Below, in pieces: positions 25,132-33,729 of a DNA stretch of 55,031 bases. The stretch spans positions 1 through 55,031 of the forward strand of contig NZ_VKKX01000003.1 in assembly GCF_008271655.1 (NCBI RefSeq). Reading direction: 5' to 3'. The first letter of the stretch is position 1. Each line of letters starts with the position of its first letter. Position numbers and translations under genes: made by a program. Source of the DNA: Gemmobacter caeruleus. Its GTDB lineage: Bacteria > Pseudomonadota > Alphaproteobacteria > Rhodobacterales > Rhodobacteraceae. A model generated the notes under the pieces. It was not told where the DNA came from and ran no database searches. It was given only the letters and a program-made list of their open reading frames with translations.

Positions 25132-25344
25132 TCACAGACCCTTCGTGGCGATTGTGCCCCAGCGGCGGCGACGGGGTGTGGCAGAGGCGGTAGCGATCCG
25201 GCCCTCCAGATCCCGGATCGCCGCTGCCAGTTCGGCGTCCGAGCCATAGGTCACGGTCTTGCCATCGTAGCTGACGCTGCGCAGCCCCGCGAAGCGGGCT
25301 TCCTGCAGCGCGGTCAGCAGGGCCTGCATGCGTTCCAGGTCCAT
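25132..25344 (-). CDS. Head-tail joining protein, gpW-like
   Basis: A 70-aa protein (MDLERMQALLTALQEARFAGLRSVSYDGKTVTYGSDAELAAAIRDLEGRI...) matching the short helix-hairpin-helix gpW pattern. The ATG at 25344 overlaps the terminase stop (TGATG). It plugs the portal after packaging. The open frame extends upstream, but only this part fits the family. Confidence 0.85.
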   Translation of the reverse strand: MDLERMQALLTALQEARFAGLRSVSYDGKTVTYGSDAELAAAIRDLEGRIATASATPRRRRWGTIATKGL

Positions 25345-27395
25345 CAGTCCCTCATGAAGTTCGGGGTGTAGGCTCGCCGTTTTCGGCGTGGCGTGGTCAG
25401 GGTTCCGGCCTTTGGCTGGGCCGGGTCTTGCGTGGCACTGTCGGTTGCGGTGGCCGTGGGCATGCGCGTTTCCACGCCCGCTTGCGCTTCCAGCCGCCGC
25501 CATGTCGCCTCGTCCCACCGGTCGGCGCCGAGGATCCACGCTGCGGCACGGGCGTAGACCCGGCAGTCCAGCGCCTCGTTCCGCTCGCGCATCTTCTGCC
25601 ATTCCTGACGGGCATAGCCGCGCTTGTTGCGGATCGTGACCAGTTGCTCGGCCACCAGCTGCTTCAGCCATTCGGTGTCCGCCCAGCCGGGCAGGTGGAT
25701 CGTGCCGGGAGCGTCGAGCACTCCGGTGGCGCGGTCCTCATCCGACGGGCGCTCGATCCGCAGGAACCGGTAGGTCTCTGCCTTGAAGGTCGCCGTTGCC
25801 ACCGACCAGAGCCGCGCGCCGCGGCGCAGGCGTTTCCCGCCGATGGTCGCATCGACATATGTCGGCCCCGAGACCGGCGCTGACCGGTTGAAGCCCTCAA
25901 GCCCCTTCAGCGGCGCTACCTGTTCGAACCCGACCTTGCGCGACCAGGCATAGACCGCCGCAGCCTCGTAGCCAGTGTCGATGCCAAGCCGTGCTACCGT
26001 CATGAAGGCGCCGTTGGCATGTTGCCAGCTGCGCCCGAGCAGGGCGGTGAGCTTGTCCCATGCGGCCGGATCATCAGGCCCGCCCGGGATGACGATGTGA
26101 TCGACGAGCCAGCTTTCCATGCCCCGGCCCCAGGCCCAGATGTCGACTTCGATCCGGTCCCTCTGGACGTCGGCCCCGGCGGTCAGGAACAGCCCCGCCA
26201 CAGGCACGGTGCCCGGCTTCCAAGCCTCCCGCCGATCCGCCAACCGCTGCCATTCCGGCGCGTCGCCGCTTTCGACCCATGTTTCGCCCAGAAGCGTGTT
26301 GCGCGCGGCGCGCAGCGTCTCGTCCGACCCTTGGGCCGCCAGCCACTCCCGCGCGACGTCGGACCAGCTTTTCCAGCCCAAGGGCGAATAGAGCGCCGAA
26401 AGGTGGAAGCCGATGGCCTTCGGATCCCTGGAGACCGCAGTCGCCCGCCACTCCCCGCGGGCCAGCATCTCGGTCTTGTGGTGCTCGGCGATGGGCCTCT
26501 CGCAGCCCGCGCAGTGATAGGCGGCGGTTTCCGGCTTCCCCGTGGCCCAGCGCAGCCGGTCGAACTGCAGCCACTGCATGGTGCTGCAGTGGGGGCAGGG
26601 TACAAAGTAGCGCCGCTGGTCCGATGCCTCGAATTCCCGCTCGATCCGCGACAACCCCCGGATCGTGGGCGTCGAGACCATGAACACCTTGCGCCGGTGC
26701 GAGAAGGTCGTCGTCCGCGCTTCCGCCAGCGTGACCGGATCGCCCTCTTCGTCGGCCGAGGCCGGATAGGCGTCGACCTCGTCGAGGAAGACATAGCGCG
26801 CAGGCATCGACCGCAGGCCGGTCGCCGAATTCGCCCCGGTCAGCACCAGAATGCCGCCTGGAAACTCCTTCGACAGCATCGAATTCCCGGCATCACGCGA
26901 CCGGGCCGGGTTCACCCGTTCGCGCAGCGCCGGGCTGTCCGCGATCAGTGGATCAAGACGGCCGCGTGAGGTGCGCTTGGCCAGTTCGAGGCTCGGCAGA
27001 ACCGCCAGCATCGGCCCCGGGGCGTGATGGATCACGAAACCGATCCAGTTGTTGCCCGCTTCCGTGGCCCCGACCTGCGCTGCCTTCATGAAGGTGATGC
27101 GCTGGGCGGGATGGCCGGGCGACAGCGCATCCATGATCTCGCGCAGATAGGGTGCGCGGGCGGTGCGATACCGCCCCGGCTCGGCCGCGCCGCGCGACGA
27201 CAGCCAGCGATGTTGATCCGCCCATTCTGACACCGTCAGGTCCGGGTCGGGGCGCAGCCCCTGTCGCCAGACCCGGAGCAGGTCTTCGGCCCCGTCGAAG
27301 CCGAGGTCGAGACCCGCGGTCAGGTCGTTGTTGTCATCCTCATCATGCAAGCGAGACCCGGAGGTCGGCGAGGGCGTCGAGCTGTTCGCGGACAT
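25344..27395 (-). CDS. Terminase large subunit (GpA family)
   Basis: A 683-aa protein of the lambda gpA family: YLREIMDALSPGHPAQRITFMKAAQVGATEAGNNWIGF (ATPase Q/Walker A-like region), LPSLELAKRTSRGRLDPLI, Walker B-type YVFLDEVDAYPASADEEGDPV and a C-terminal nuclease region (LFLTAGADVQRDRIEVDIWAWG, RLGIDTGY). It cuts cos-type ends and drives DNA into the prohead. The family predicts cohesive-end packaging. The start overlaps the small subunit gene by 53 bp. Confidence 0.94.
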   Translation of the reverse strand: MSANSSTPSPTSGSRLHDEDDNNDLTAGLDLGFDGAEDLLRVWRQGLRPDPDLTVSEWADQHRWLSSRGAAEPGRYRTARAPYLREIMDALSPGHPAQRITFMKAAQVGATEAGNNWIGFVIHHAPGPMLAVLPSLELAKRTSRGRLDPLIADSPALRERVNPARSRDAGNSMLSKEFPGGILVLTGANSATGLRSMPARYVFLDEVDAYPASADEEGDPVTLAEARTTTFSHRRKVFMVSTPTIRGLSRIEREFEASDQRRYFVPCPHCSTMQWLQFDRLRWATGKPETAAYHCAGCERPIAEHHKTEMLARGEWRATAVSRDPKAIGFHLSALYSPLGWKSWSDVAREWLAAQGSDETLRAARNTLLGETWVESGDAPEWQRLADRREAWKPGTVPVAGLFLTAGADVQRDRIEVDIWAWGRGMESWLVDHIVIPGGPDDPAAWDKLTALLGRSWQHANGAFMTVARLGIDTGYEAAAVYAWSRKVGFEQVAPLKGLEGFNRSAPVSGPTYVDATIGGKRLRRGARLWSVATATFKAETYRFLRIERPSDEDRATGVLDAPGTIHLPGWADTEWLKQLVAEQLVTIRNKRGYARQEWQKMRERNEALDCRVYARAAAWILGADRWDEATWRRLEAQAGVETRMPTATATDSATQDPAQPKAGTLTTPRRKRRAYTPNFMRD

Positions 27396-27879
27396 GGGCT
27401 TCCAGCACCCTCTGCATGATCGCGGTCTCGATCGTCACCGATGCCCCGGATTGCCGTTCCACCTCCGCCATGATCTGCGCCGCCATCAGCGCGGCCACCC
27501 GTCCGGGCCAGGTCACCCAGACATCCCGTTCCTGCCGCGCGAGGCGGAACACCAGCGTTTCCGCCCGCGCGCGGTCGACCAGCGCGCCCTTCTTCTTCTG
27601 GACCGCCAGCTGGCGTTCTTGCGCAGCATAGACCGTCAGCAGCGTGCGCGCCTTGATGTAGGACGAGGTCTCGCCCGCACCACTGGCCAACCCATCCCCA
27701 CCCAAGGACCGGCGCTGCTGGTCGGGGTCCGTCATCTCCGCCCGCCGCACGTCCGAGGCCGCGGCGTTGATCGACCCGTCGTTGAAAACCACCAGCCGCC
27801 CGTTCTTGCGCGCCTTTTGCACCCCGCCGCGGGACAGGCCGGAATGCGCGGCGTACTCGCGTTCGCTCATGCCCTTCAT
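27343..27879 (-). CDS. Terminase small subunit (Nu1-like)
   Basis: A 178-aa protein with an N-terminal winged-HTH-like segment (SEREYAAHSGLSRGGVQKARKNGRLVVFNDGSINAAASD) as in Nu1/gpNu1, then a helical assembly region. It recognises the cos/pac site and recruits the large subunit. It is the first gene of the late operon. Two ATGs (27879, 27870) are possible; the first is annotated, though neither has a well-spaced ribosome site. Confidence 0.85.
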   Translation of the reverse strand: MKGMSEREYAAHSGLSRGGVQKARKNGRLVVFNDGSINAAASDVRRAEMTDPDQQRRSLGGDGLASGAGETSSYIKARTLLTVYAAQERQLAVQKKKGALVDRARAETLVFRLARQERDVWVTWPGRVAALMAAQIMAEVERQSGASVTIETAIMQRVLEAHVREQLDALADLRVSLA

Positions 27880-28001
27880 GGCGCTGTGAAGCCTATCAAG
27901 ATATTGAAAATAAACAGGAAAAGACGATCATTCCCGTTGATTGTCTCCCCCTCCGGAGCGATTCTGCGATCAGGAACTCACCCTGGATCGGAGGCCAAAC
28001 C
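27880..28001. other. Divergent intergenic region: late-operon start, candidate cos
   Basis: This 122-bp gap is AT-richer than its neighbours and lies between the leftward terminase genes and rightward small genes. In lambda-like phages with GpA terminases the cos site lies beside the small terminase gene, so this is the best candidate. No diagnostic cohesive-end motif can be read directly. Confidence 0.35.
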
Positions 28002-28196
28002 ATGACCAAAACTGCCAAACCCACCCCCAACGCGCCCGAGGCGCTGATGCTCGACATCGCGAAGCGCCACTTCTTCGTCGAGACGCTGGATACCTGGAAC
28101 AGCGACGGGTTGGATTTCCACGACGTCGCCGTCTGGTCGATCCGCGCCGCCCTGATTGAGGCCTATTCCGCGGGTCTTGCCGCGGCCCGGCGCTGA
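28002..28196 (+). CDS. Small phage protein, unknown
   Basis: A 64-aa protein (MTKTAKPTPNAPEALMLDIAKRHFFVETLDTWNSDGLDFHDVAVWSIRAALIEAYSAGLAAARR). No family recognised with certainty. The 'SDGLDFHDVAVWSIRAALIEAYSAG' stretch resembles small conserved proteins of alphaproteobacterial prophages. First of four close plus-strand genes next to the terminase; 14 nt before the next gene. Good codon structure supports it being real. Confidence 0.65.
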   Translation: MTKTAKPTPNAPEALMLDIAKRHFFVETLDTWNSDGLDFHDVAVWSIRAALIEAYSAGLAAARR

Positions 28197-28210
28197 GGGG
28201 GGTCAAAGAC

Positions 28211-28432
28211 ATGACCATGGCCATCACCACCATCCGCATCGACTATTCTGCCCTTCCCGAGGGGTTCGACCTGAGCCGCCCGGACGCCATCGCCGAGGTC
28301 ATCGAGCAAGCGCTGCGCGAGAGCGGGATCCCGGCCGAGGCATCCGACGTCCTGTCGCACCTCAAGATCGAACTGCCGACTGCCCAGCTTGGCGCCGCCA
28401 GCCGCGCGCTGGCCGAGATGCGGCTGATCTGA
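28211..28432 (+). CDS. Small phage protein, unknown
   Basis: A 73-aa acidic protein (MTMAITTIRIDYSALPEGFDLSRPDAIAEVIEQALRESGIPAEASDVLSHLKIEL...). Function unknown. It forms a run with its neighbours. AGGGGGGT precedes the start. Confidence 0.6.
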   Translation: MTMAITTIRIDYSALPEGFDLSRPDAIAEVIEQALRESGIPAEASDVLSHLKIELPTAQLGAASRALAEMRLI

Positions 28433-28543
28433 CCGGAGCGATCAGAAAGCACTGATATTGCTCCGATTTGCCTACGATCATTCGCCCGACAGAGCGATGG
28501 TGTTCGCACCGGAACGATGCAACTCACCGAAGGACGCCCCGCC

Positions 28544-28771
28544 ATGACCATCCGCCGCGCCACCGACAATTCCAAAGCCCTCGACGCCTTCATCGCCGCC
28601 AAGGCCGAGATCGACGTGATGCTGGAGCGCCTGAAGGCCCTCAGCGACGACCACTTCGAGACCCACCCCGACGAGATTCATTGGGGGCATGTTGGCACGC
28701 TGAAGCACTATGCGGGCCTGCTGCGCCAGATTACCGACAGCGCCTTCAAGGAAGGCGAACACGCCGCCTGA
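28544..28771 (+). CDS. Small phage protein, unknown
   Basis: A 75-aa helical protein (MTIRRATDNSKALDAFIAAKAEIDVMLERLKALSDDHFETHPDEIHWGHVGTLKHYAGLLRQITD...). The ATG at 28544 is preferred (GAAGGA upstream) over an in-frame ATG at 28517. No domain recognised; a conserved small prophage protein by context. Confidence 0.6.
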   Translation: MTIRRATDNSKALDAFIAAKAEIDVMLERLKALSDDHFETHPDEIHWGHVGTLKHYAGLLRQITDSAFKEGEHAA

Positions 28772-28866
28772 CGCGCCCACACGGCGCGATGGCCGCCCCG
28801 TCCGACGACGGGGCTTGCCTCCGTAGAAGGCGCGCACACCGCGCGCCCACAGCCACGGAGGCCGCG

Positions 28867-29424
28867 ATGACCACCCCGTCCGATACCCAATCCCTGATCC
28901 TGTCCCGAGCTGCGACCCGGCCCGGCAATCTCGCCCTGCCGCTGCCCGAGGGGCTGGTCGGCGCCGCCGCCAAGATGGTCGTCGGCAAGATGATCGCCCG
29001 CGGCTGGCTCGAGGAGGTCGAGGCCAACCTGCGCCGCAGCGAGCCGATGTGGCGCGAGACCGGCGACGGCCACGGCACCACGCTGATTGCGACCGAGGCT
29101 GGGCTCGAGGCCATCGGGATCGAGCCGCTCGCGGCCAGCGCTGTCGCCAGTGCGCGAAAGGTGAAGCCGAAACCGGTGCAGATGCCCGACGACACCGATG
29201 CCGCGAAGCCAGTCGCGATCCGCGCTGGCACCAAGCAGGCGCAGATCATCGCCATGCTCCAGCGCCCCGATGGCGCAACGGTCGCGGAGATGGTCGAGGC
29301 CACCGGATGGCTGGCGCATACCGTCCGCGGCTGCATCTCTGGCGCCCTGAAAAAGAAGCTGGGTCTGCCCATCGCCGCCGAGAAGGTCGAAGGCAGGGGG
29401 ACGGTGTATAGGCTGCCCAGCTGA
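28867..29424 (+). CDS. DUF3489-domain protein
   Basis: A 185-aa protein. The C-terminal half matches DUF3489: TKQAQIIAMLQRPDGATVAEMVEATGWLAHTVRGCISGALKKKLGLPIAAEKVEGRGTVYRL, a winged-helix-like DNA-binding fold. The N-terminal half is a second helical domain (ILSRAATRPGNLALPLPEGLVGAAAKMVVGKMIARGWLEEV) that also looks like a winged helix. DUF3489 genes are frequent beside terminase or methylase genes in alphaproteobacterial prophages; a regulatory role is likely but unproved. The 227 bp after it, before the next gene, are AT-rich and hold nothing I recognise. Confidence 0.8.
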   Translation: MTTPSDTQSLILSRAATRPGNLALPLPEGLVGAAAKMVVGKMIARGWLEEVEANLRRSEPMWRETGDGHGTTLIATEAGLEAIGIEPLAASAVASARKVKPKPVQMPDDTDAAKPVAIRAGTKQAQIIAMLQRPDGATVAEMVEATGWLAHTVRGCISGALKKKLGLPIAAEKVEGRGTVYRLPS

Positions 29425-29651
29425 GCCTTCAATGAATGCCACACTGCGCCGCCGCCCCACCCGGGTGGCGGTCCTTCGTTGCCATGACCGAAGTTTATTG
29501 TTGCCCGCCAAGCATTTCTTCTGTGTACCTGCGACACGGACATAGCTTTAGGTAGATTGGGTATCGGGGTATCATCCTCAGATGATTGCTGCGCTATTGT
29601 GCATCTTTTCCGGTATAGATGTCGCCGCGGCTGCTGACTGAAGAGGTTAGA

Positions 29652-30560
29652 ATGGGTAGAGCTAAGCAGCTGATGTTGGAGATGGAGGAAGCCCAATGGG
29701 AGGAGGCCGATGTCTCTTTCTGTTGTCCGAACTGCGAATACGACGTGGATGGAACCACCAGCTTGCCTGTTGTCTACGAACACGGTGGCGAAGAGCATCT
29801 GCCAATAAGCATTCGTTGCTTTAGCTGTAATTCAAGCTTCGATGGATGGGTTAAGACCGACTGGTTCACATGCGAGATTGAACTCGATGAACATCCAGAT
29901 GTAGTTGTCAAAGCTAATTCGGCGCGCGGTTCGACCAGTGACTATGAAGAATATGATCATGATTATTTTGAGTGGCTCGAGCAACAAGAGCTCTCTTCTA
30001 GGCCAATACTGAAGGCCTTTCTACGGACGATCGATGATGTCGCCGCATTGGCCTCTGAGATATCTTTGGAGCCGAAACCTCAGATGCTAGCGCGAATGCT
30101 GTTGGCGCAGAGTGTCACTGCTCTCGAGGTTTTCTTGTCTGACACTTTGATACTGGCAGTTCTGAGTCACAAAGCGGTCCAAGAGAAGTTGCTTCGGTCA
30201 AAGAGCCTCGAGATTGGAACCAAGCAGTTCAAGTTGACGGACGCTTTCGGCGTGGAAGATTTTGCAAAGGAAAAGTTGCTAGAACATCTGCGATCAATTT
30301 CCTTTCACAATATCACCAAGGTTTCAAACCTTTATCAAATTGGAATGGGCGTAACCATTTTGCCTGAGGGTGATGCCGCAGATATAATTCAAGAAGCGAT
30401 CAAGATACGCCACGACTGTGTCCATAGAAACGGAAAGAACCAAGAAACTGGTGAGTTGAATGTTGTCACTCAAGAATCGTTACATGACTTGACCGATACG
30501 CTTTCAAGGATGGTCAGGTTCGTGGATGATCAGGTGAGAGCTTTTGATACCAGATCTTGA
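29652..30560 (+). CDS. Zinc-ribbon protein with HEPN-like RX4H motif
   Basis: A 302-aa protein. The N-terminus has a zinc ribbon (CPNC at 25-28 and CFSC at 56-59). The C-terminal half is helical and contains IKIRHDCVHRNGKN, giving Arg253-x4-His258, the catalytic R-x4-6-H pattern of HEPN ribonucleases. HEPN proteins with an 'RHxxVHRNG' helix are known in toxin and defence loci. The ATG at 29652 is preferred (GAGG upstream) over one at 29619. The gene is visibly AT-richer than its neighbours. Its 3' end overlaps, on the opposite strand, the last 57 bp of the methyltransferase gene, so it appears to have been inserted there. RNase activity is inferred from the motif only. Confidence 0.75.
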   Translation: MGRAKQLMLEMEEAQWEEADVSFCCPNCEYDVDGTTSLPVVYEHGGEEHLPISIRCFSCNSSFDGWVKTDWFTCEIELDEHPDVVVKANSARGSTSDYEEYDHDYFEWLEQQELSSRPILKAFLRTIDDVAALASEISLEPKPQMLARMLLAQSVTALEVFLSDTLILAVLSHKAVQEKLLRSKSLEIGTKQFKLTDAFGVEDFAKEKLLEHLRSISFHNITKVSNLYQIGMGVTILPEGDAADIIQEAIKIRHDCVHRNGKNQETGELNVVTQESLHDLTDTLSRMVRFVDDQVRAFDTRS

Positions 30561-31871
30561 TGCCTTCCGCCCCGTCGCCATCTCCCACCGCCGCACGGCG
30601 ACATCGCAATAGGCAGGGTCCAGTTCGACCGCGCAGCAGCGCCGTCCGGTGCGTTCGGCGGCGATCAGCTGCGTGCCGGAGCCGCAGAAGGGTTCGAACA
30701 CGAGGTCGCCGGGATCGGTGAAGGCCTCCAGCACCGCCTCGACCAGCGCCACGGGGAACACGGCCGGGTGGGATCCGGCGGCGCCCAAGCCCCCTTTGTG
30801 GCGCATGATGCGGAACACGCTGTCCGGGATGCGGTGGCTCTGGATCTCGTTGCCGTAGCCGGTCTTGCGATGAACCGTGCCGTCCGCCCCGCGCAGGCCG
30901 CCGCCGCCGAGGGTTTCGCCTGCGTGCTTGCTCTCCACGGTCTTGTTCGGCTTCCGCGGCTGGCGGTTGAAGTGGAAAATGAACTCGTGCGACGGAGCCA
31001 GCCGCCCATTCCAGTCGCCCGGCAGGCCGGGCCCCTGGTCCCAGACATACCAGCCGAACCGCCGCCAGCCCTGCGTCCGCATCCAGTCGACCCAGCCCTG
31101 CCAGTACGGGACCCACTCACCGTCCCGATGGACGAGGCCGAGGTTCACCAGAAGCTGGGCATCGGCGGTGACGGGCGCTGCGGAAAAGACGCCCTGCATC
31201 AGCGCATCCCAATCGCCGACCTTCTCCTTCGCCGCGCCATAGTCGCGCTGCTGGGCGTAGGGCGGGGAGGTGAACATCAGCGCGGCCTGCGCGCCGTCCA
31301 TCAGTCGCGCCACCACGGCGGGGTTGGTCGCATCGCCGCAGATCAGCCGGTGATCGCCCAGCGCCCAGATATCGCCCAGCCGGGTGATCGGCTCGGCCGG
31401 GGCCTCGGGGATCGTGTCGGCGGCGTCATCGTCGATGGGCGCGCGGTCGTCGGCATCGTTCAGCAGCGCGTCCAGTTCGTCCTCGGGGATGCCGATCAGC
31501 CCGAGGTCGAAGTCCTCGGCCATCAGCCCGCGCAGTTCCTCAAGCAGAAGCGCCTCGTCCCACCCGCCCAGTTCGGTCAGCTTGTTGTCGGCGATCCGGT
31601 AGGCCCGGCGCTGCGCCTCGGTCAGATGGCCCAGCACGATGACTGGCGCCTCTGCCAGCCCGAGCTGGGCTGCGGCCAGGATGCGGCCATGGCCTGCAAT
31701 CAGTTCCCCATCGGCGGCGACAAGGCAAGGGACCGTCCAGCCGAATTCGGCCATGCTGGCGGCGATTTTCGTGACCTGATCAGAATCATGGGTCTTGGCG
31801 TTGCGGGCATAGGGGCGGAGGCGGGCCAGCGGCCAATGCTCGATCCGGCCGGGCAGGAGGGGCGCGTTCAT
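30504..31871 (-). CDS. ParB-domain DNA methyltransferase (SPPY type)
   Basis: A 455-aa protein. Residues 1 to about 100 are a ParB/Srx-like nuclease-fold domain (LRPYARNAKTHDSDQVTKIAASMAEFGWTVPCLVAADGELIAGHGRILAAAQLG). An acidic linker follows, then a beta-class amino-methyltransferase: catalytic TSPPY (201-205) first and the AdoMet site FEPFCGSGTQLIAAE near the C-terminus. SPPY fits N4-cytosine or N6-adenine methylation. Paralogous to the next gene, with 4-nt overlap. The final 15 to 20 residues (GIKSSHLIIHEPDHP) are encoded within the overlapping HEPN-like gene and look non-family. Phage methylases of this type usually protect DNA from host restriction. Confidence 0.9.
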   Translation of the reverse strand: MNAPLLPGRIEHWPLARLRPYARNAKTHDSDQVTKIAASMAEFGWTVPCLVAADGELIAGHGRILAAAQLGLAEAPVIVLGHLTEAQRRAYRIADNKLTELGGWDEALLLEELRGLMAEDFDLGLIGIPEDELDALLNDADDRAPIDDDAADTIPEAPAEPITRLGDIWALGDHRLICGDATNPAVVARLMDGAQAALMFTSPPYAQQRDYGAAKEKVGDWDALMQGVFSAAPVTADAQLLVNLGLVHRDGEWVPYWQGWVDWMRTQGWRRFGWYVWDQGPGLPGDWNGRLAPSHEFIFHFNRQPRKPNKTVESKHAGETLGGGGLRGADGTVHRKTGYGNEIQSHRIPDSVFRIMRHKGGLGAAGSHPAVFPVALVEAVLEAFTDPGDLVFEPFCGSGTQLIAAERTGRRCCAVELDPAYCDVAVRRWEMATGRKASRSGIKSSHLIIHEPDHP

Positions 31872-33130
31872 GCTGCGAGCCGCTTCGCCTTGAGCACGGC
31901 GAAGGTCTCGCCGGTTTCCGCCAGAACAGCCTCCTGACCGGTGAAGGACTGCCAGCGCTCGATGGCGACATCGACATAGGCCGGGTTCAGTTCCACGCCG
32001 AGGCAGACCCGGCCCGTGGTTTCGGCCGCGATCAGCGTCGTGCCCGAACCCATGAACGGTTCATAGACAGCCTGACCGGGGCTGGAGTTGTTCAGGATCG
32101 GGCGGCGCATGCATTCCACCGGCTTCTGCGTGCCGTGCACCGTGTCAGCGTCCTGATCCCGGTTGGCGATGGCCCAAAGCGTCGTCTGCTTGCGGTCCCC
32201 TGCCCAGTGACCCTTGCCCTTGGCACGCACCGCATACCAGCAGGGTTCGTGCTGCCAGTGGTAATCGCCCCGGCTGAGCACCAGCCGGTCCTTGGCCCAG
32301 ATGATCTGCGACCGGATGGCGAAGCCAGCGGCCACCAGGCTGTCCGCCACGGTGGCGGCATGCAACGCCCCGTGCCAGACATAAGCGACGTCGCCCGGGA
32401 ACAGTGCCCAAGCCTCGCGCCAGTCGGCCCGGTCGTCGTTCAGCACCTTGCCGGTGCGTTTGGTCTTGGCCGCGCCCGCCTGGTTGCGCCAGGAGGGATC
32501 GTACTCCACGCCATAGGGTGGATCGGTGACCATCAACAGGGGGCGCACATCGCCCAGCAGCCGCCCGACCACATCGGCCGCGGTGCTGTCGCCGCAGATC
32601 AGCCGGTGCGCGCCCAGCAGCCACAAGTCGCCTGGCACCGACACCGGCGTGACCGGCAGGTCCGGAACATCGTCCTCGCCGTCGACCGGGCCATCGCCGC
32701 CCAGCGCCTCCGAATCCCGCAGCAGGGCGTCCAGATCTTCATCGCTGATGCCCAGGAGCGAAAGGTCGAAATCCTCGGCCAAGAGCCCAGCGATCTCGTC
32801 GCGCAGCAGGGCTTCGTCCCATTCGCCGAGCTCCGTGAGCTTGTTGTCGGCGATCCGGTACGCCCGGCGTTCCGCCTCGTCGAGATGGCTGAGCCGGATC
32901 ACCGGCACCTCGGTCAGCCCCAGCATCGCGGCCGCCAGGACCCGGCCATGCCCGGCGATCAGCTCGCCGTCGTCGGCCACCATGCAAGGCACGGTCCAGC
33001 CGAACTTCGCCATGCTGGCGGCGATCTTGGCGACCTGGTCGTCGCCATGCATCTTGGCATTGCGGGCATAGGGGCGCAGCCGGGCAATCGGCCAGGTTTC
33101 GATCTGGCTCGGCGCGAAGACGAGGTCCAT
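31868..33130 (-). CDS. ParB-domain DNA adenine methyltransferase (DPPY type)
   Basis: A 420-aa protein with the same layout as its neighbour: ParB/Srx-like N-terminus (LRPYARNAKMHGDDQVAKIAASMAKFGWTVPCMVADDGELIAGHGRVLAAAMLG), acidic linker, catalytic DPPY (203-206) and C-terminal YEPFMGSGTTLIAAE. DPPY marks N6-adenine methylation. The N-terminal halves of the two proteins are nearly alignable residue by residue, while the catalytic cores differ; this is a tandem duplication with diverged specificity. It is likely expressed first in a two-gene minus-strand operon. Confidence 0.92.
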   Translation of the reverse strand: MDLVFAPSQIETWPIARLRPYARNAKMHGDDQVAKIAASMAKFGWTVPCMVADDGELIAGHGRVLAAAMLGLTEVPVIRLSHLDEAERRAYRIADNKLTELGEWDEALLRDEIAGLLAEDFDLSLLGISDEDLDALLRDSEALGGDGPVDGEDDVPDLPVTPVSVPGDLWLLGAHRLICGDSTAADVVGRLLGDVRPLLMVTDPPYGVEYDPSWRNQAGAAKTKRTGKVLNDDRADWREAWALFPGDVAYVWHGALHAATVADSLVAAGFAIRSQIIWAKDRLVLSRGDYHWQHEPCWYAVRAKGKGHWAGDRKQTTLWAIANRDQDADTVHGTQKPVECMRRPILNNSSPGQAVYEPFMGSGTTLIAAETTGRVCLGVELNPAYVDVAIERWQSFTGQEAVLAETGETFAVLKAKRLAA

Positions 33131-33291
33131 GGGATGGGGCTCGGGATGTGGGGGAGGGAAATGAAAAGCGCCCGCGAGGGGGGTCCTCCGGGCGCAATGC
33201 TTCGATGATCAAGGGGTAGGTCAATGGGGGCAGGTCTGTCAACCCGAAAAGTGAAGCGGATTCAACGGCTTCTAATGAATTGGCGTTCCGG

Positions 33292-33443
33292 GGTGGCTTC
33301 CGGCCACCTGGCTTCCCCGGAGGTGGCTTCCCTGGCTTCCCGCCGGGGATCCACCGTGGCCAGATCGTGATTCCGCAAGCCGCTGATCTGACTCAAGATT
33401 TTCGGCTCCGGGTCGCAAGGTGGCTTCCGCCTGGCTTCCCCGG
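33292..33443. repeat. Short GGTGGCTTCC/TGGCTTCC repeats upstream of the helicase operon
   Basis: Three imperfect copies (about 33292-33320, 33321-33348, 33418-33443) of GGTGGCTTCC followed by TGGCTTCCC. The first contains the inverted repeat GGTGGC/GCCACC. They lie in the 600-bp gap (33131-33729) between the leftward methylases and the rightward helicase operon. No gene is convincing in that gap. Confidence 0.6.
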
Positions 33444-33729
33444 TGAAAATGCCTCACGCTAGCGAACCGCCGCGCTGCGCCCCCCCGCATACGTTCAGGG
33501 CCGGGGAGGAACCAGAGAAGGGGGGAGGGTGCACGATCGGTGGGTTGAGAGGCGTGGTCAGCCTCCAGATCGTCGGCTTTCGGCGGCGGTCGCCGCTTGT
33601 TCCCGGATGCATCGGCGTCTAACGTCCATCTGATAGAAATTGCTGGGCTTTCAGGCTGTTTGGCCATGCGTTTCGAGTAGACTGGAGTGCTGCACCGATT
33701 CGATCCCGGTGCAAGTGGGCGGAGGGAAG

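Noticed and set aside
33272-33667. 131-aa minus-strand ORF in the gap before the helicase
   Set aside because: Repeat-derived GSQ/GSH peptide, no start signals, no recognisable domain.
33640-33729. Upstream extension of the helicase start
   Set aside because: The ATG at 33730 has GGAGGGAA in ideal spacing and begins the family-like sequence.
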